Assembly (NCBI GenBank): GCA_900543485.1
Contig: UQRM01000001.1
Location: forward strand, 1 to 64,000
DNA from: an uncultured Eubacterium sp.
Lineage (GTDB): Bacteria; Bacillota; Clostridia; Peptostreptococcales; Anaerovoracaceae
Length of the DNA: 64,000 bases
Direction of reading: 5' to 3'
The position numbers and the translations under genes were made by a program. The notes below the pieces were generated by a model. The model made no database searches. It saw nothing but the letters and a program-made list of their open reading frames with translations, and was not told the origin of the DNA. Below are positions 16,868 through 26,510 of this stretch, piece by piece; position 1 is the stretch's first letter; each line of letters opens with the position of its first letter.

Positions 16868-17256
16868 ACCTGGATATCCTCAGCAGGAACCTCAAGCTTC
16901 TCCGCACCGCCAACGGGATGAGCCAGGAAGAGCTGGCCGATAAGATCTATCTGACCCGTTCCACCTACTCGACCTACGAATCGGGCGCCAAACCCCCTGA
17001 TCTTCAGACCCTGGACGCTCTCGCGTCGCTCTACGATATCGGCTTCGAAAGCCTCATCAATTACGACTTGTCCAAAGGCTTGATAGGGAAAATATATTTT
17101 GACGCGGAAAGCCGCCAGATAGCTGAGCTTCTCAACAATTACGAAAGCCTTTCCGTAGCATCGAAAAACGCTATTAAGGAAAGGCTTGATGTCATTCTCG
17201 AAAGAGAAGCCATCTTCTATCAGGAAATGGCTTTCCCGAAGAAGCGCAGCGACTGA
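16858..17256 (+). CDS. XRE-family helix-turn-helix regulator, paralogue of the upstream gene
   Basis: A 132-residue protein with a Cro/CI-type domain (LLRTANGMSQEELADKIYLT followed by RSTYSTYESGAKPPD) and a C-terminal helical part (YESLSVASKNAIKERLDVIL) that parallels the gene just upstream. The similar spacing of motifs suggests tandem duplication. The start at 16858 sits within the last codons of the previous gene and uses a purine-rich stretch, GAAAGCGGGAG, as ribosome binding site. Confidence 0.78.
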   Translation: MGLNLDILSRNLKLLRTANGMSQEELADKIYLTRSTYSTYESGAKPPDLQTLDALASLYDIGFESLINYDLSKGLIGKIYFDAESRQIAELLNNYESLSVASKNAIKERLDVILEREAIFYQEMAFPKKRSD

Positions 17257-17311
17257 CAGCCGCAGCTCCGCTATAGTCGTTCAATGAGCCGGCCGACATC
17301 TACGGCAACCT

Positions 17312-18259
17312 CTACATGAACAGCAGCTCTATAAGATTTATGGAAACAGGCACTGTTACCAGCGACGCTACCGTACTGAGGAACAGGGTCTTGCTGGAAG
17401 GGCCCGGATCCTGGCCTTCCTGCTCCGACAGCATGGACGCTGTAGCCGCGACAGGAAAGCACGCTCCCAGGACAACGACAGCCTTTATCATCGGATCCAG
17501 TGGCAGGAAATACACTACCCCCACTGTTATCAGCGGCAGCAGTATCAGCTTGACCGCGCTGGCCTCTATTATCACCCGGCTCTTTATTATGTCTTTGAAA
17601 TCGTAACCGGCCAGACTGGAGCCGATGAATATCATAGCCATCGGCGTCGATATGTTCCCCAGATATACAAGATATTCGTCCACCGCCGCAGGGATGATGC
17701 CTCCCAGAAGGCTCAGCACGAAGCCTATGATGAGCGCCAGTATATTGGGGTTCACCATCAGCTTGAGGGCGGCCTTGAAAAACCTGCCCGGGGTCGCTTT
17801 TCGCTTGTCCGTGAAATTTCTCTTTATCAGCTTTATCCCATATGTAAATGTAAACAGATTCATCGCCGCGTTGTGAGCCAACATCAGCAGCAGGCCGAAA
17901 TCACCAAAGAATATCAGCGTCACCGGGAACCCCATGAACCCGTCGTTAGGCATTATCATAGCCAATTCCAGGACGTTGGATTCTTCCCGCGGGAATTTTC
18001 TCAGCCTGGCATACAGCCAGCACACAAGACCGTAAAGGATAAAACACACAAAACTCAGCACAAACGCTATGATAAAAGCTGTCAGCACCTTTCCCGTCGT
18101 CTCAAGGCTCCCTATATTGTGGACGATAAGACATGGATAGGCAAAATATACGATCAGCTTGTTTATGCTGTGGTTCATTTTGTCATCTATAAAATTTATC
18201 TTTCTTAAAAACCATCCCGTAAAAAGAATGGCGAAAAGCACGAAATACTGCCCGTACAT
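17312..18259 (-). CDS. AEC (auxin efflux carrier) family transporter
   Basis: A 315-residue membrane protein with about ten hydrophobic segments and the two-half layout of the AEC/BART family (FVLFAILFTGWFLRKINFI at the start, MIMPNDGFMGFPVTLIFFG, and VVVLGACFPVAATASMLSEQ near the end). Bacterial members often export or import malate, malonate or similar carboxylates; the substrate here is unknown. The ATG at 18259 has AGGAG 10 bases upstream; an upstream in-frame ATG would add 16 residues without a binding site. The gene is separated from its neighbours by 55 and 140 bases and looks monocistronic. Confidence 0.85.
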   Translation of the reverse strand: MYGQYFVLFAILFTGWFLRKINFIDDKMNHSINKLIVYFAYPCLIVHNIGSLETTGKVLTAFIIAFVLSFVCFILYGLVCWLYARLRKFPREESNVLELAMIMPNDGFMGFPVTLIFFGDFGLLLMLAHNAAMNLFTFTYGIKLIKRNFTDKRKATPGRFFKAALKLMVNPNILALIIGFVLSLLGGIIPAAVDEYLVYLGNISTPMAMIFIGSSLAGYDFKDIIKSRVIIEASAVKLILLPLITVGVVYFLPLDPMIKAVVVLGACFPVAATASMLSEQEGQDPGPSSKTLFLSTVASLVTVPVSINLIELLFM

Positions 18260-18399
18260 TATGATCGTCGCTCCTGAAATGTATAGCTTCCCATTGGCCT
18301 GCGGCATCGAGCCGTCAAGTCATCTCGATACACATGCCGCCAGCCGATCCCGTTCCGACCTTCCGGATCGCCGTGAAACGGAGGTCGCTGCCGTGATCA

Positions 18400-19917
18400 T
18401 CAGCCGTAATACAAATTGTTGGTTATGTATTCCGGATCACTGGTTACATCTATGCCTAACGCCTTCAGCGTCGTCTCGTCCTTATCGCTGAGAATAGCAG
18501 TGCAGTGAGCCCTGCATCCTCTGAGGCAGACCAGCTTGGAAAGAGCTGCTTCCGCGGCCGGATTGGTAGCCGAAGAGATGGTCAGCGCCGTGAGTATCTC
18601 CTCACAGTTAAGGCTGGTCTTCTCCGACATCAGCACGTTGGTCTTAAGCTCCTGTATGCTCCTGAGTATATTAGGAGATATCAGATGTATCTCATCCGTT
18701 ATCCCGCTGAGATATTTTACAGAATTGAGGATGGCCGCAGCGGCGGCGACCATGCGTCTGGAGCTTCTTCCGGTGATTATGGTACCGTCTTCCATTTCCA
18801 TGGCCATCACTACGACATTGACATATCTTTCATCACAGTTCCTCTTCTTCTCAGCATACTCGCGGGCAGGAAGTACCACCTTCCTGTCCTCCGGAACGAG
18901 AGACAGCTCGTCCATCAGCAGCTTTATACGCTCCAATGTCTCGTACTCTATCCTTCCCTTCTTATAATCACACTGAGCTATCAGATGCCTTCTGATGATC
19001 TCCTGGCAGGCCGCTTCCCTGACAACATCATCATCGGTTATGCAAAATCCTACTCTGTTGACGCCCATATCGGTCGGCGATCTGTACTCGGACTCTTCGC
19101 CTGTTATCTTTTCTATTATCCTCTTCACAACAGGAAAAACTTCCAGATCTCTGTTGTAATTGACAGCCATCTCCCCATAAGCTTCCAAATGGAAAGAATC
19201 TATCATATTCACATCCCTCAGATCAGCCGTAGCCGCTTCGTACGCGATGTTCGCAGGATGCTTGAGCGGTATGTTCCAGATCGGGAACGTCTCGAATTTG
19301 GCATAGCGGACTTTCTTTCCCATCCTGTACTCATGGTAAAGCTGTGAGAGACATGTGGCCAGCTTCCCGCTGCCGCCGCCCGGCCCTGTCACCACTGCCA
19401 GCGGCTTGGACACCTCTATGTACGGATTGGCTCCATAACCCTCATCGCTGACGATGGTGTCCACGTCAGTAGGATAACCTTTGGTGAACCTGTGGCGATA
19501 CGTCCTGATACCTCTGTTCTCCAGCCTGTTGATGAACTTGTCCACCGCCGGAAAACCATCTTCATATCTGGTGACCACGACACTGTTGATCTCCAGGTCA
19601 TACTTCCTGAACGTATCGATAAGTCTCAGCACCTCCAGATCATAAGTTATACCGAAGTCCTGCCTCGTCTTGTTGGTGGTGATATCGCCGGAATAGATAC
19701 AGATGATGATCTCCACCTGGTCCTTCATCTTGTGAAGGAGCTTTATCTTGGCATTCTCATCAAAGCCGGGCAATACTCTCATGGCATGCTTATCCTGCAC
19801 CAGCTTCCCGCCGAACTCCAGATAAAGCCTCTGTCCCGCGCCTTCGCCTATCCTTTCCAGTATATACCTGGACTGTTCCTCGATATATTTTTCCGCGCTG
19901 AAACCTACTTGTGACAT
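18400..19917 (-). CDS. DUF1846 family protein
   Basis: A 505-residue cytosolic protein of the DUF1846 family, common in Firmicutes and Actinobacteria. It matches along its length, with [39 protein letters not shown] (a glycine-rich, nucleotide-binding-like loop) and [18 protein letters not shown]. Structures of the family show a nucleotide-binding-like fold, but the biological role is not established. GGAGGAAGAA immediately precedes the ATG. It may be co-transcribed with the 30-residue peptide, DUF1934 and hslO genes upstream; gaps are small. Confidence 0.88.
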   Translation of the reverse strand: MSQVGFSAEKYIEEQSRYILERIGEGAGQRLYLEFGGKLVQDKHAMRVLPGFDENAKIKLLHKMKDQVEIIICIYSGDITTNKTRQDFGITYDLEVLRLIDTFRKYDLEINSVVVTRYEDGFPAVDKFINRLENRGIRTYRHRFTKGYPTDVDTIVSDEGYGANPYIEVSKPLAVVTGPGGGSGKLATCLSQLYHEYRMGKKVRYAKFETFPIWNIPLKHPANIAYEAATADLRDVNMIDSFHLEAYGEMAVNYNRDLEVFPVVKRIIEKITGEESEYRSPTDMGVNRVGFCITDDDVVREAACQEIIRRHLIAQCDYKKGRIEYETLERIKLLMDELSLVPEDRKVVLPAREYAEKKRNCDERYVNVVVMAMEMEDGTIITGRSSRRMVAAAAAILNSVKYLSGITDEIHLISPNILRSIQELKTNVLMSEKTSLNCEEILTALTISSATNPAAEAALSKLVCLRGCRAHCTAILSDKDETTLKALGIDVTSDPEYITNNLYYG

Positions 19918-19944
19918 TTCTTCCTCCCATTTTCCTCAGTTGCT

Positions 19945-20037
19945 CTACAGATACGCTATGGCACACGTTACCGTCGTCACTACCATAATGACTACTATGG
20001 CTAACGTTACCACTCTGATGGCCTTCTTGCTCATCAT
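19945..20037 (-). CDS. 30-residue single-pass membrane peptide
   Basis: ATG at 20037, with GGAGGAG about 8 bases upstream, opens a 30-codon frame ending TAG at 19945. The product is MMSKKAIRV followed by a hydrophobic stretch of about 20 residues (VTLAIVVIMVVTTVTCAIAYL). The basic start and single helix resemble the tiny membrane proteins of Firmicutes (DUF4044 and Prli42-like, the latter tied to the stressosome). The assignment to either family is tentative. It lies between the DUF1846 gene and DUF1934 on the same strand. Confidence 0.6.
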   Translation of the reverse strand: MMSKKAIRVVTLAIVVIMVVTTVTCAIAYL

Positions 20038-20053
20038 AATTATCTCCTCCCAA

Positions 20054-20479
20054 CTACATCAACGTTATGTTCAGCCTGTTACGGCCTTCCAGCAGACCTT
20101 TGAGACTGATGCTGTAATCTATGTCTATATGTCCGTCGCCATGTTCCGATAAGGTGTTCTCCAGATCGTTGGTCAGCACCTCCATCTCTATGGCGCCAAA
20201 GGGCGTCTCATAAAACCCGGTATATCTCTTTCCTTTCTCGAAGCGTATCTCACTGCCCGCTCCCGCGCCTGCGCCAAACCGCTTCATCTGCACTTCACCA
20301 TCCTTCAGCTTGAGTCTGGTCTTGCACCCCGGCACGCCCGACAGCTCGCTTTCTTCGTATATCAGATATATAGCCTCACCTCGTTTATAGAGCTTGGCCT
20401 CCGTGACGAATTCCATGAAATCTTCGCCCGTTTCATCGTTAGCCTGCCGGCCCTTTATCCTTATCATTATCTCTTTCAT
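20054..20479 (-). CDS. DUF1934 family protein (YwiB-like)
   Basis: A 141-residue cytosolic beta-barrel-like protein of the DUF1934 family: VTEAKLYKRGEAIYLIYEESELSGVPGCKTRLKL-type start and a C-terminal GHIDIDYSISLKG strand. The fold is lipocalin-like in known structures; the function is unknown. The ATG at 20479 is favoured because AGGAG lies 8 bases upstream, and an in-frame start six codons earlier overlaps hslO. A run of Gly-Ala (GAGAGAG) in the middle is an oddity. It directly follows hslO. Confidence 0.85.
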   Translation of the reverse strand: MKEIMIRIKGRQANDETGEDFMEFVTEAKLYKRGEAIYLIYEESELSGVPGCKTRLKLKDGEVQMKRFGAGAGAGSEIRFEKGKRYTGFYETPFGAIEMEVLTNDLENTLSEHGDGHIDIDYSISLKGLLEGRNRLNITLM

Positions 20480-20493
20480 CCACTTCACTCCTA

Positions 20494-21408
20494 TCACATA
20501 TGGTTCAGGATCTCAGTCAGCTCCTGCCGGCTGAAATCATATTTTTTAAGACAGAAATGACATTGGAGCTCAGCTTTCCCGTCTTCCTCGATTATCTCCC
20601 TCATGTCCTCCTTGCCTATGGTAGCCAACGCCCTTGCCATCCTCTCGCGGCTGCAGTCGCACTCCCATCGGATCTCCCGTTCTTCCAGCGCCTGTAACCG
20701 GTATTTCTCAGGCATATCAGCGAATATCTCTTCCATCAGCCTGCGAACGATACCCGACTGGGAAAGTCCCGGAGTCTCTTCCATGACCCGACTTATGGAA
20801 GTCGTCAACGGCTCCATTTTTCCTATCATTTCCTCCAGCGCATCCACGGCGGCCTCTTCAGCCCCCGGAAGCATCTGTATTATCATACCGCCTGCGGCGC
20901 CTATGGAAAGGTCGCGCTCCACCTTTACTCCAAGGGCCACAGATGAATTCTGTTGTTCCGATATATAAAAATATGCTGTCAGATCGTCGGCTATCTCTCC
21001 GCTGACCAGAGCGATAGTCCCCATATAAGGTTCCTTCAGACCCAGATCCTTTATGACTGTCAGTTCTCCTTCTCCCAGCGCGCCTCCCACGTCCAGCTTG
21101 CCATTTTCCTTAAGAGGCAGATCCACGTAAGGATTCGCTATATACCCTTTGACCGTGCCGTCTCCATGGGCGGTCGCCAGTATTTGCCTTGCCTGTCCGT
21201 TACCTTTGAAATTGACTGTCAGTTTATCCTCATCACTCTTGAGCATTATACCCATCAGACCGGCGGCCGTCAGCACCCTGCCCAGCGCCGCCGACGCCAC
21301 GGGTGTCGTATCATGTATGGAAACGGCTTCCTGTACCAGATCTGTCGTCACCGTGACATACACTCTGTAGGAACCGCTCTTGTCTACTGCGATCATAGCC
21401 TTGCTCAT
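20494..21408 (-). CDS. hslO: Redox-regulated chaperone Hsp33
   Basis: Hsp33 is a cytosolic holdase switched on by oxidation and heat. The 304-residue protein has the N-terminal substrate-binding domain (GNGQARQILATAHGDGTVKGYIANP) and the C-terminal redox switch CDC...CHFC, whose four cysteines bind zinc when reduced and form disulfides when oxidised. This is a sensible gene for an anaerobe facing oxygen. AAGGAG precedes the ATG by 10 bases. It starts the minus-strand group hslO-DUF1934-peptide and faces htrA across a 186-base divergent gap, pairing two protein quality-control genes. Confidence 0.95.
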   Translation of the reverse strand: MSKAMIAVDKSGSYRVYVTVTTDLVQEAVSIHDTTPVASAALGRVLTAAGLMGIMLKSDEDKLTVNFKGNGQARQILATAHGDGTVKGYIANPYVDLPLKENGKLDVGGALGEGELTVIKDLGLKEPYMGTIALVSGEIADDLTAYFYISEQQNSSVALGVKVERDLSIGAAGGMIIQMLPGAEEAAVDALEEMIGKMEPLTTSISRVMEETPGLSQSGIVRRLMEEIFADMPEKYRLQALEEREIRWECDCSRERMARALATIGKEDMREIIEEDGKAELQCHFCLKKYDFSRQELTEILNHM

Positions 21409-21594
21409 CCTCTGGGTTCTCCTTCTTATTTCAAATCAGCGCGGCTTTTACCACGCTATTTCGATTTTATCATATTATGTAGGAAATGTTTAATCTTTTC
21501 TACAGATATTCACATATTTTCAACACCAAAACCACATAATGAATCCGTATAGTTATATTAACAGAGAAACTACCCTGTAAAAGAGGTGAAATAT

Positions 21595-23148
21595 ATGAAA
21601 GATTACAGAGATAGCAATAATAACAGCTATGAAAACGAAACTACCAACTATGAACCAAACTTCATCATGAAAGATCCTGACCCGGAGACAACGACCGGCT
21701 CCACTGCGGAAAGCTCTGCCAGCGGACAGGAGACTTCGGCGGCCGGCCAACATGAGAGCACCGGGACTTACCAGCACGGACCGCATCATACAGGCAGCTT
21801 CAGAGATCCACGGGAAAATTTCAGGAGCCGCAGCACATACGGCAGCGCTGATGATACTGCCGATGCCAGTACTGCAGCCGCGGACAATACGGGCGGCTTC
21901 AGCGACAACGGCACAGCCTGTGATCCGCAGGCCGCCTCAGAGTACGACGCCATGAAAGGTGCCTCCGCTTCGTGGGACAACCATAATGGTCTGGGCAAGA
22001 TACATGGCAAAAAAAGGGGATCAAAACCCATATCTCTTACGAGAAGATCCCTGGCTTTGATAATAGCACTCTGCGTATTTCTGTCAGCAGGCTTTGGCAT
22101 AGGCGGCGCCGCGCTGGGCAATCACTTGTCTGACGGAGGATCTTCTTCCAGCAGTTCCGGCAGTGTCAGTGGCGCCGGGTATACCCTGGAAGACGCCACC
22201 GGCAGCGACCTTACAGTTCAGGAGATCACCGCCAAGGCAAAGCCAAGCGTAGTGGAGATCAAGACGGAAAGTGTCTCCTCCGATTCATGGATGCAGCAGT
22301 ACGTCACTGAGGGCGCGGGAAGTGGGGTTATAATAACAAACGACGGTTACATCGTGACCAATAATCACGTCATCGAAGGAGCCAACAAAATAATGGTGAC
22401 TACCGCTGACGAAAAAGAATACGAAGCGCAGCTCGTCGGTACTGATTCCATCACCGATGTAGCCGTCCTCAAAATAGATGCCAGCGACCTGACTCCTGCC
22501 ACATACGGCAACAGCGACCAGCTGGCGGTAGGCGACCTGGCGGTAGCCATAGGGAACCCTCTGGGTGAACTGGGAGGCACAGTCACCGCCGGGATAATAA
22601 GTGCCCTCGACAGGGAGATAGCCATAGATGGGAAGACCATGACATTGCTGCAAACTGACAGCTCCATAAATCCGGGCAACTCCGGCGGCGGGCTCTTCAA
22701 CGGGGATGGACAGCTGATCGGTATCGTCGTTGCCAAATCTTCAGGCTCCGACGTAGAAGGACTTGGATTCGCCATCCCTATCAACACAGCTGCCGACGCG
22801 GCTCAGCAGATAATGGATCAGGGCTATGTCAGCGGCCAGCCGTCCACCGGTATGTCATATACCGAATCCTCCGGCCAGAACAGCATCGACATGCTCTTCA
22901 ACAGCACCCAGAGCACGACCAGCGTCTACATCGCGTCAGTTGACGGAGAAAACGCCAAGGCTGCCGGATTCCAGGTGGGCGACAGAGTCTACGCTGTCGA
23001 CGATACGGAGATAACATCCTTCAACGATCTTTCCTCCATCGTGACAGCCCATGAGGTAGGCGACACTCTGACATACACCATAGTCAGGGACGGTCAGTCC
23101 ATGGATATCAGCTTCCAGCTGGAGGAAAGGACAGGGGAATCGAACTAG
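21595..23148 (+). CDS. htrA: HtrA/DegP-type membrane-anchored serine protease
   Basis: A 517-residue envelope protease. Residues 1 to about 145 are a long hydrophilic, Ser/Thr/Gly-rich cytosolic region, followed by one membrane helix (SLALIIALCVFLSAGFGIGGAALG). The extracytoplasmic trypsin-like domain has the catalytic triad in TNNHVIEG (His), DVAVLKI (Asp) and NPGNSGGGL (Ser), and a C-terminal PDZ domain begins near IASVDGENAKAAGFQVGDRVY. It should degrade or refold damaged exported proteins. The ATG at 21595 is preceded by AGAGGTG. A strong terminator follows at 23213. Confidence 0.95.
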   Translation: MKDYRDSNNNSYENETTNYEPNFIMKDPDPETTTGSTAESSASGQETSAAGQHESTGTYQHGPHHTGSFRDPRENFRSRSTYGSADDTADASTAAADNTGGFSDNGTACDPQAASEYDAMKGASASWDNHNGLGKIHGKKRGSKPISLTRRSLALIIALCVFLSAGFGIGGAALGNHLSDGGSSSSSSGSVSGAGYTLEDATGSDLTVQEITAKAKPSVVEIKTESVSSDSWMQQYVTEGAGSGVIITNDGYIVTNNHVIEGANKIMVTTADEKEYEAQLVGTDSITDVAVLKIDASDLTPATYGNSDQLAVGDLAVAIGNPLGELGGTVTAGIISALDREIAIDGKTMTLLQTDSSINPGNSGGGLFNGDGQLIGIVVAKSSGSDVEGLGFAIPINTAADAAQQIMDQGYVSGQPSTGMSYTESSGQNSIDMLFNSTQSTTSVYIASVDGENAKAAGFQVGDRVYAVDDTEITSFNDLSSIVTAHEVGDTLTYTIVRDGQSMDISFQLEERTGESN

Positions 23149-23212
23149 CTGTCCGGCGGTACCGATTCCGGAATAAAAACAATGCCGCGATACAGCGGCC
23201 TTATATAAATCC

Positions 23213-23258
23213 GGGGATGCCGCATCAGGTTTTTATCTGATGCGGCATCCCCCTTTTT
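23213..23258 (+). terminator. Strong Rho-independent terminator of htrA
   Basis: GGGGATGCCGCATCAG pairs perfectly with CTGATGCGGCATCCCC (23237-23252) around an 8-base loop, followed by TTTTT. The 16-bp stem is symmetrical enough to serve also the converging nuclease pseudogene. Confidence 0.93.
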
Positions 23259-23280
23259 AATTGTTATATCCATCTTCACA

Positions 23281-24226
23281 TCACAATACGTCCACTTCTT
23301 CTTTAGTAAGTCCGGAAGCCTTCGATATGAATGCTGTTTCCGCACCCAACGCCTTCATGTTCCTGGCTATCTTCAACTGTTCCTCGATCCGGCCTTCGTT
23401 CAACCCATCTTCCAATCCACGGACATATCCATCCTCTTCTCTTATGGCTTCACACTCTTCTCTCGTCAACTCTATCCTTACCAAACTCACGATATCACCA
23501 CCGTTCCTCTCGAGAAACTCCGTCAGTATCCCTTTTCTCATACATTCCCTCACACTCTCCTCCACAGCTTTCTGCAGTCCCTTCTCCTGCTGCTTTTCCC
23601 TTATCATATGGATGAACATGCTGTATTCGTTGAGCGTCTTGCATCTCTTCAGGATATCTGCTCCTTTGTCGTAATTGACATTTATCACCTTTACTCTCGC
23701 TTCTAAGGATATTTTACCACATTTGGCTATGTATGCGTCGGAAAGTTTCAATTCCTGCATGATCGGCTGATCCTCCGCACCATTATACAACATGTACAAT
23801 TCAGGCGTGGGTATTTCTATCCGTCTTCTGCTGTATACCTTTTTTGTCAGACCTCTCCTCTCGTATTCTCTTGCCGCATAACTGAGCATCCTCAAAGGCA
23901 ACGTGCCTGGCGGCACTCCTTCGCTTTTAGCTACGCTGTCCTTTTTATCAACAAATCGCTGCTTCGCGGCTCTTTGGATAAAAAGGCATATTGGGATTCA
24001 CTGTGGCCTGATGCTCTATCATTACGATGAACCTGTTATCCATGATAAATGACAAGTCATTCTTGATATCACCGAAGAGAGCATCCTCCAGCGTCACTAT
24101 CTCTATCTCCGTATCTTTACTGTAGCTTCTTCCCGACAGCGCATTGTACAGTTCTATCAGCTTTTCCTTATCGTTAAACAGCTGTCTGAAAACGCCATCC
24201 TTATAGCTCCTCTTGATTTGCTGCAT
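23281..24226 (-). pseudogene. Rpn-family PD-(D/E)XK nuclease / putative transposase, disrupted
   Basis: The gene starts at 24226 (MQQIKRSYKDGVFRQLFNDKEKLIELYNALSG) and carries the nuclease-fold elements EIVTLEDALFGDIKNDLSFIMDN and MIEHQATVNPNMP. It then hits a stop at 23948. After an 88-bp insertion the reading resumes in another phase as LRMLSYAAREYERRG through a coiled, charged C-terminus ending LTKEEVDVL at 23281. Removing exactly 88 bases rejoins NPNMP to LRMLSYAAREYE in frame. This family (Rpn, recombination-promoting nuclease, formerly called transposase) is common in Clostridia. Unless the insert is bypassed, the product is a truncated 92-residue protein. Confidence 0.85.
23894..23988. 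mobile_element. 81-bp structured insertion flanked by 7-bp direct repeats
   Basis: AAAGGCA occurs at 23894-23900 and again at 23982-23988; the 81 bases between are absent from the ancestral reading frame, so this looks like an insertion with a 7-bp target duplication. The insert is built from two hairpins. A perfect 10-bp inverted repeat CCTTTTTATC/GATAAAAAGG (23940-23949 with 23977-23986) takes in part of one direct repeat. GTGCC/GGCAC (23903-23907 with 23912-23916) is flanked by AAGG and CCTT and takes in the other. No protein is encoded. It could be a tiny non-autonomous element or a ribosomal bypass element. Confidence 0.65.
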
Positions 24227-24395
24227 ATCGCTTCCCCTGTTGTCTTCCGCTTTTTACCTTTATTACAACTATTTACCATATTATATCTTTGTTTACAATT
24301 TTTGTCAATACGTTGGTTGCGGAATCTTCTGCTTCGGTTTCACAGGGGTAAACGAAATATCCTTAAAGACATATATCCATCCCGCCGACGGCCTT

Positions 24396-26510
24396 CTACT
24401 TTTCAGTGCATGTCTCGAATTTTTTCCGTATCCGGAGTATGTTCTGCCCGTCTCTGTATTCATAAAACATCTCATCCATGCTCTGTTTGACGATGAATAT
24501 CCCCACTCCTCCGGCCTCGCGATCTTCCGCAGGACTTGTCACATCGGGATCTGTCTTTGCTAACGGATCATATGGGATGCCCTGATCCCGGAACGTAAGC
24601 TCTACAACCCTTCGCTCGCCGTCTATGTCGATATCCACGGTCGCCTCTCCAGTCTCCTGCGGATAAGCATAATGGGCGATATTGCTGAACAGCTCATCTA
24701 TGGCGATATCCATCTGCATCTGTACTTTCCGGGGGACGCCGGCTGCCTGCATCTTCTCTTCCGCAAGCTCCGTCACCCTGGGAATGCTCTCATCTGCCGC
24801 CGGCAGCGTGATGGAAGCGCATATATCTTTTTCCGCGCTGTCTTCCGCGCCCTTGTAATGGAAACACATCATAGTGATATCGTCAAACTGCGGGCAGTCC
24901 TCTGTAAACTGTTCTATCTCTTTTTTCACAACGGCAAGAGTCTCCCGCGGAGATTCTTCCGCCGCCATATTCAGGGCCTCCAGCATCCGCGCCGTGCCAA
25001 ACAGCTCTTCTCCGGGACCCATAGCCTCAGGTACGCCGTCCGTATAGAGGAACAGACTGTCACCGGGCTCCAGGCATATCTCATATCCGTGCTGTCTGAT
25101 ATTTTCCATACCGGCCAGTACGAATCCATGCTTGTCCTTCAGCAGCTCGTACTCCCCGTTTCTCCTGCGGATCACGGGATATTCGTGCCCGGCGTTGGCG
25201 CAGTCCATCTCTCCTGTCGAGATCCGAAGTATACCGATCCAGACGGTAACAAACATGTCTGCGTGATTATTCTCACAGAGTTTGTCATTGACCGTCTCCA
25301 GGACTTCCCGCGCGGAAAGCTCGCTCTGCACGTAGTTTTTCAGAAGAGTCTTTGATATGACCATGAACAGGGCGGCAGGCACGCCTTTTCCGGACACATC
25401 GGCGATCACCATGGCAAGACGGTCTTCATCTATCATAAAGAAATCATAAAAATCGCCTCCCACTTCCTTGGCGGGAGTCATCGAAGCGTAAAGATCGAAT
25501 TCCTCCCGCTCCGGGAAAGGAGGGAAAATGCTGGGCAGCATATCCGTCTGGATCTTTGCCGCGATGTTCAGCTCTGCTCCTATCCGCTCCCGCTCCGCCG
25601 TCACCGCAGTCAGCTCACTGATATAGCGATTGATATCGATCTCCATCTGCCGTACACTTCCGGCCATCTGCTCTATCTCATCGCCTGTCGATATCTGCAG
25701 AAGCCTTTCCGAAACTTCAGTTTCATTATGGACAAACGCATCCGCCTCTTCCGTGACCAGCTGTATCGGCCTGATAACAGCACGTCTCAGATAGACGAGA
25801 AAGGCCGTGATCACAATGGCAGTCAGCAGAGCTCCCAGCAGGATCACATAGATCACGTATTCCGTACGCGCAGCCTCCAGCGTTTTCATCGCCAGTTCCA
25901 CTCCGATGATGGCCACAATTTCTCCTGCTGAGTTTTCGACAGGCACGATGGCCGATGTGTTATACCCGAAGTCGCTGTGAGAATAGAAATAATTATCGCT
26001 TCTGCTCCCGGTTTCATAGATGTACCTGGAGTCTTCCAGGAAGCTTTCGTTCATAGGGCTTTTATCACCCGGCTGGAACGGCTCCATATCATCGTCGGGA
26101 TTATCCGCGTCCACCAGATATGTCAGGGTACTGATCACTTTTCCCCTGCCGTCAGTCTGATCCGCGATATAGATATAATTCGCGCCCATCTGTTCACGCA
26201 CCATATCCAGAAGACTTCGGATCCTCTGATATTCTCCATCCTCCTGTATCTGTCGGCTGACCTGCGAAAGCTCATCATCGTCCGCGACTCTGATATCTGC
26301 CGCAGCTCCCTCTATCCAGTCCCCGTCAAGGGATTCTCTGACGGTGTATGCGATGTGATAGGCTTCGTCGTTATACATCTTTTCGATGACATCCGTATAT
26401 TTCACATATCCTACGACACAACCCGATGCAATGACAAAAAAGCCGAGTATCAAAAACCCGACTGTAAATTTAAGCGATAATCTCTTCTTATATCGGCGAG
26501 CCTCACTCAT
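24396..26510 (-). CDS. PP2C (SpoIIE/RsbU) phosphatase fused to a HATPase (anti-sigma kinase-like) domain, with membrane sensor
   Basis: A 704-residue signalling protein. It has a membrane helix at about 12-33, an extracytoplasmic sensor region to about 215, a second helix (YVILLGALLTAIVITAFLVYL) and a HAMP region to about 300. A SpoIIE-type PP2C phosphatase follows (VGGDFYDFF, DVSGKGVPAALF, CANAGHEYPV, LYTDGVPEAM, DDITMM), and a C-terminal RsbW-like ATPase domain (AIDELFSNIAHYAY, DQGIPYDP, GGVGIFIVKQSMDEM). In partner switching, phosphatase and kinase act on a STAS protein; both sit in one chain here and a STAS gene opens the same operon at 34915. It is the last gene of the RiPP operon and overlaps the GNAT gene by 8 bases. 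Confidence 0.88.
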   Translation of the reverse strand: MSEARRYKKRLSLKFTVGFLILGFFVIASGCVVGYVKYTDVIEKMYNDEAYHIAYTVRESLDGDWIEGAAADIRVADDDELSQVSRQIQEDGEYQRIRSLLDMVREQMGANYIYIADQTDGRGKVISTLTYLVDADNPDDDMEPFQPGDKSPMNESFLEDSRYIYETGSRSDNYFYSHSDFGYNTSAIVPVENSAGEIVAIIGVELAMKTLEAARTEYVIYVILLGALLTAIVITAFLVYLRRAVIRPIQLVTEEADAFVHNETEVSERLLQISTGDEIEQMAGSVRQMEIDINRYISELTAVTAERERIGAELNIAAKIQTDMLPSIFPPFPEREEFDLYASMTPAKEVGGDFYDFFMIDEDRLAMVIADVSGKGVPAALFMVISKTLLKNYVQSELSAREVLETVNDKLCENNHADMFVTVWIGILRISTGEMDCANAGHEYPVIRRRNGEYELLKDKHGFVLAGMENIRQHGYEICLEPGDSLFLYTDGVPEAMGPGEELFGTARMLEALNMAAEESPRETLAVVKKEIEQFTEDCPQFDDITMMCFHYKGAEDSAEKDICASITLPAADESIPRVTELAEEKMQAAGVPRKVQMQMDIAIDELFSNIAHYAYPQETGEATVDIDIDGERRVVELTFRDQGIPYDPLAKTDPDVTSPAEDREAGGVGIFIVKQSMDEMFYEYRDGQNILRIRKKFETCTEK

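Noticed and set aside
23281..24226. Autonomous insertion sequence
   Set aside because: Rpn-family proteins were once called transposases, but no terminal inverted repeats or target duplication flank the gene itself; only the internal 88-bp insert shows a duplication.
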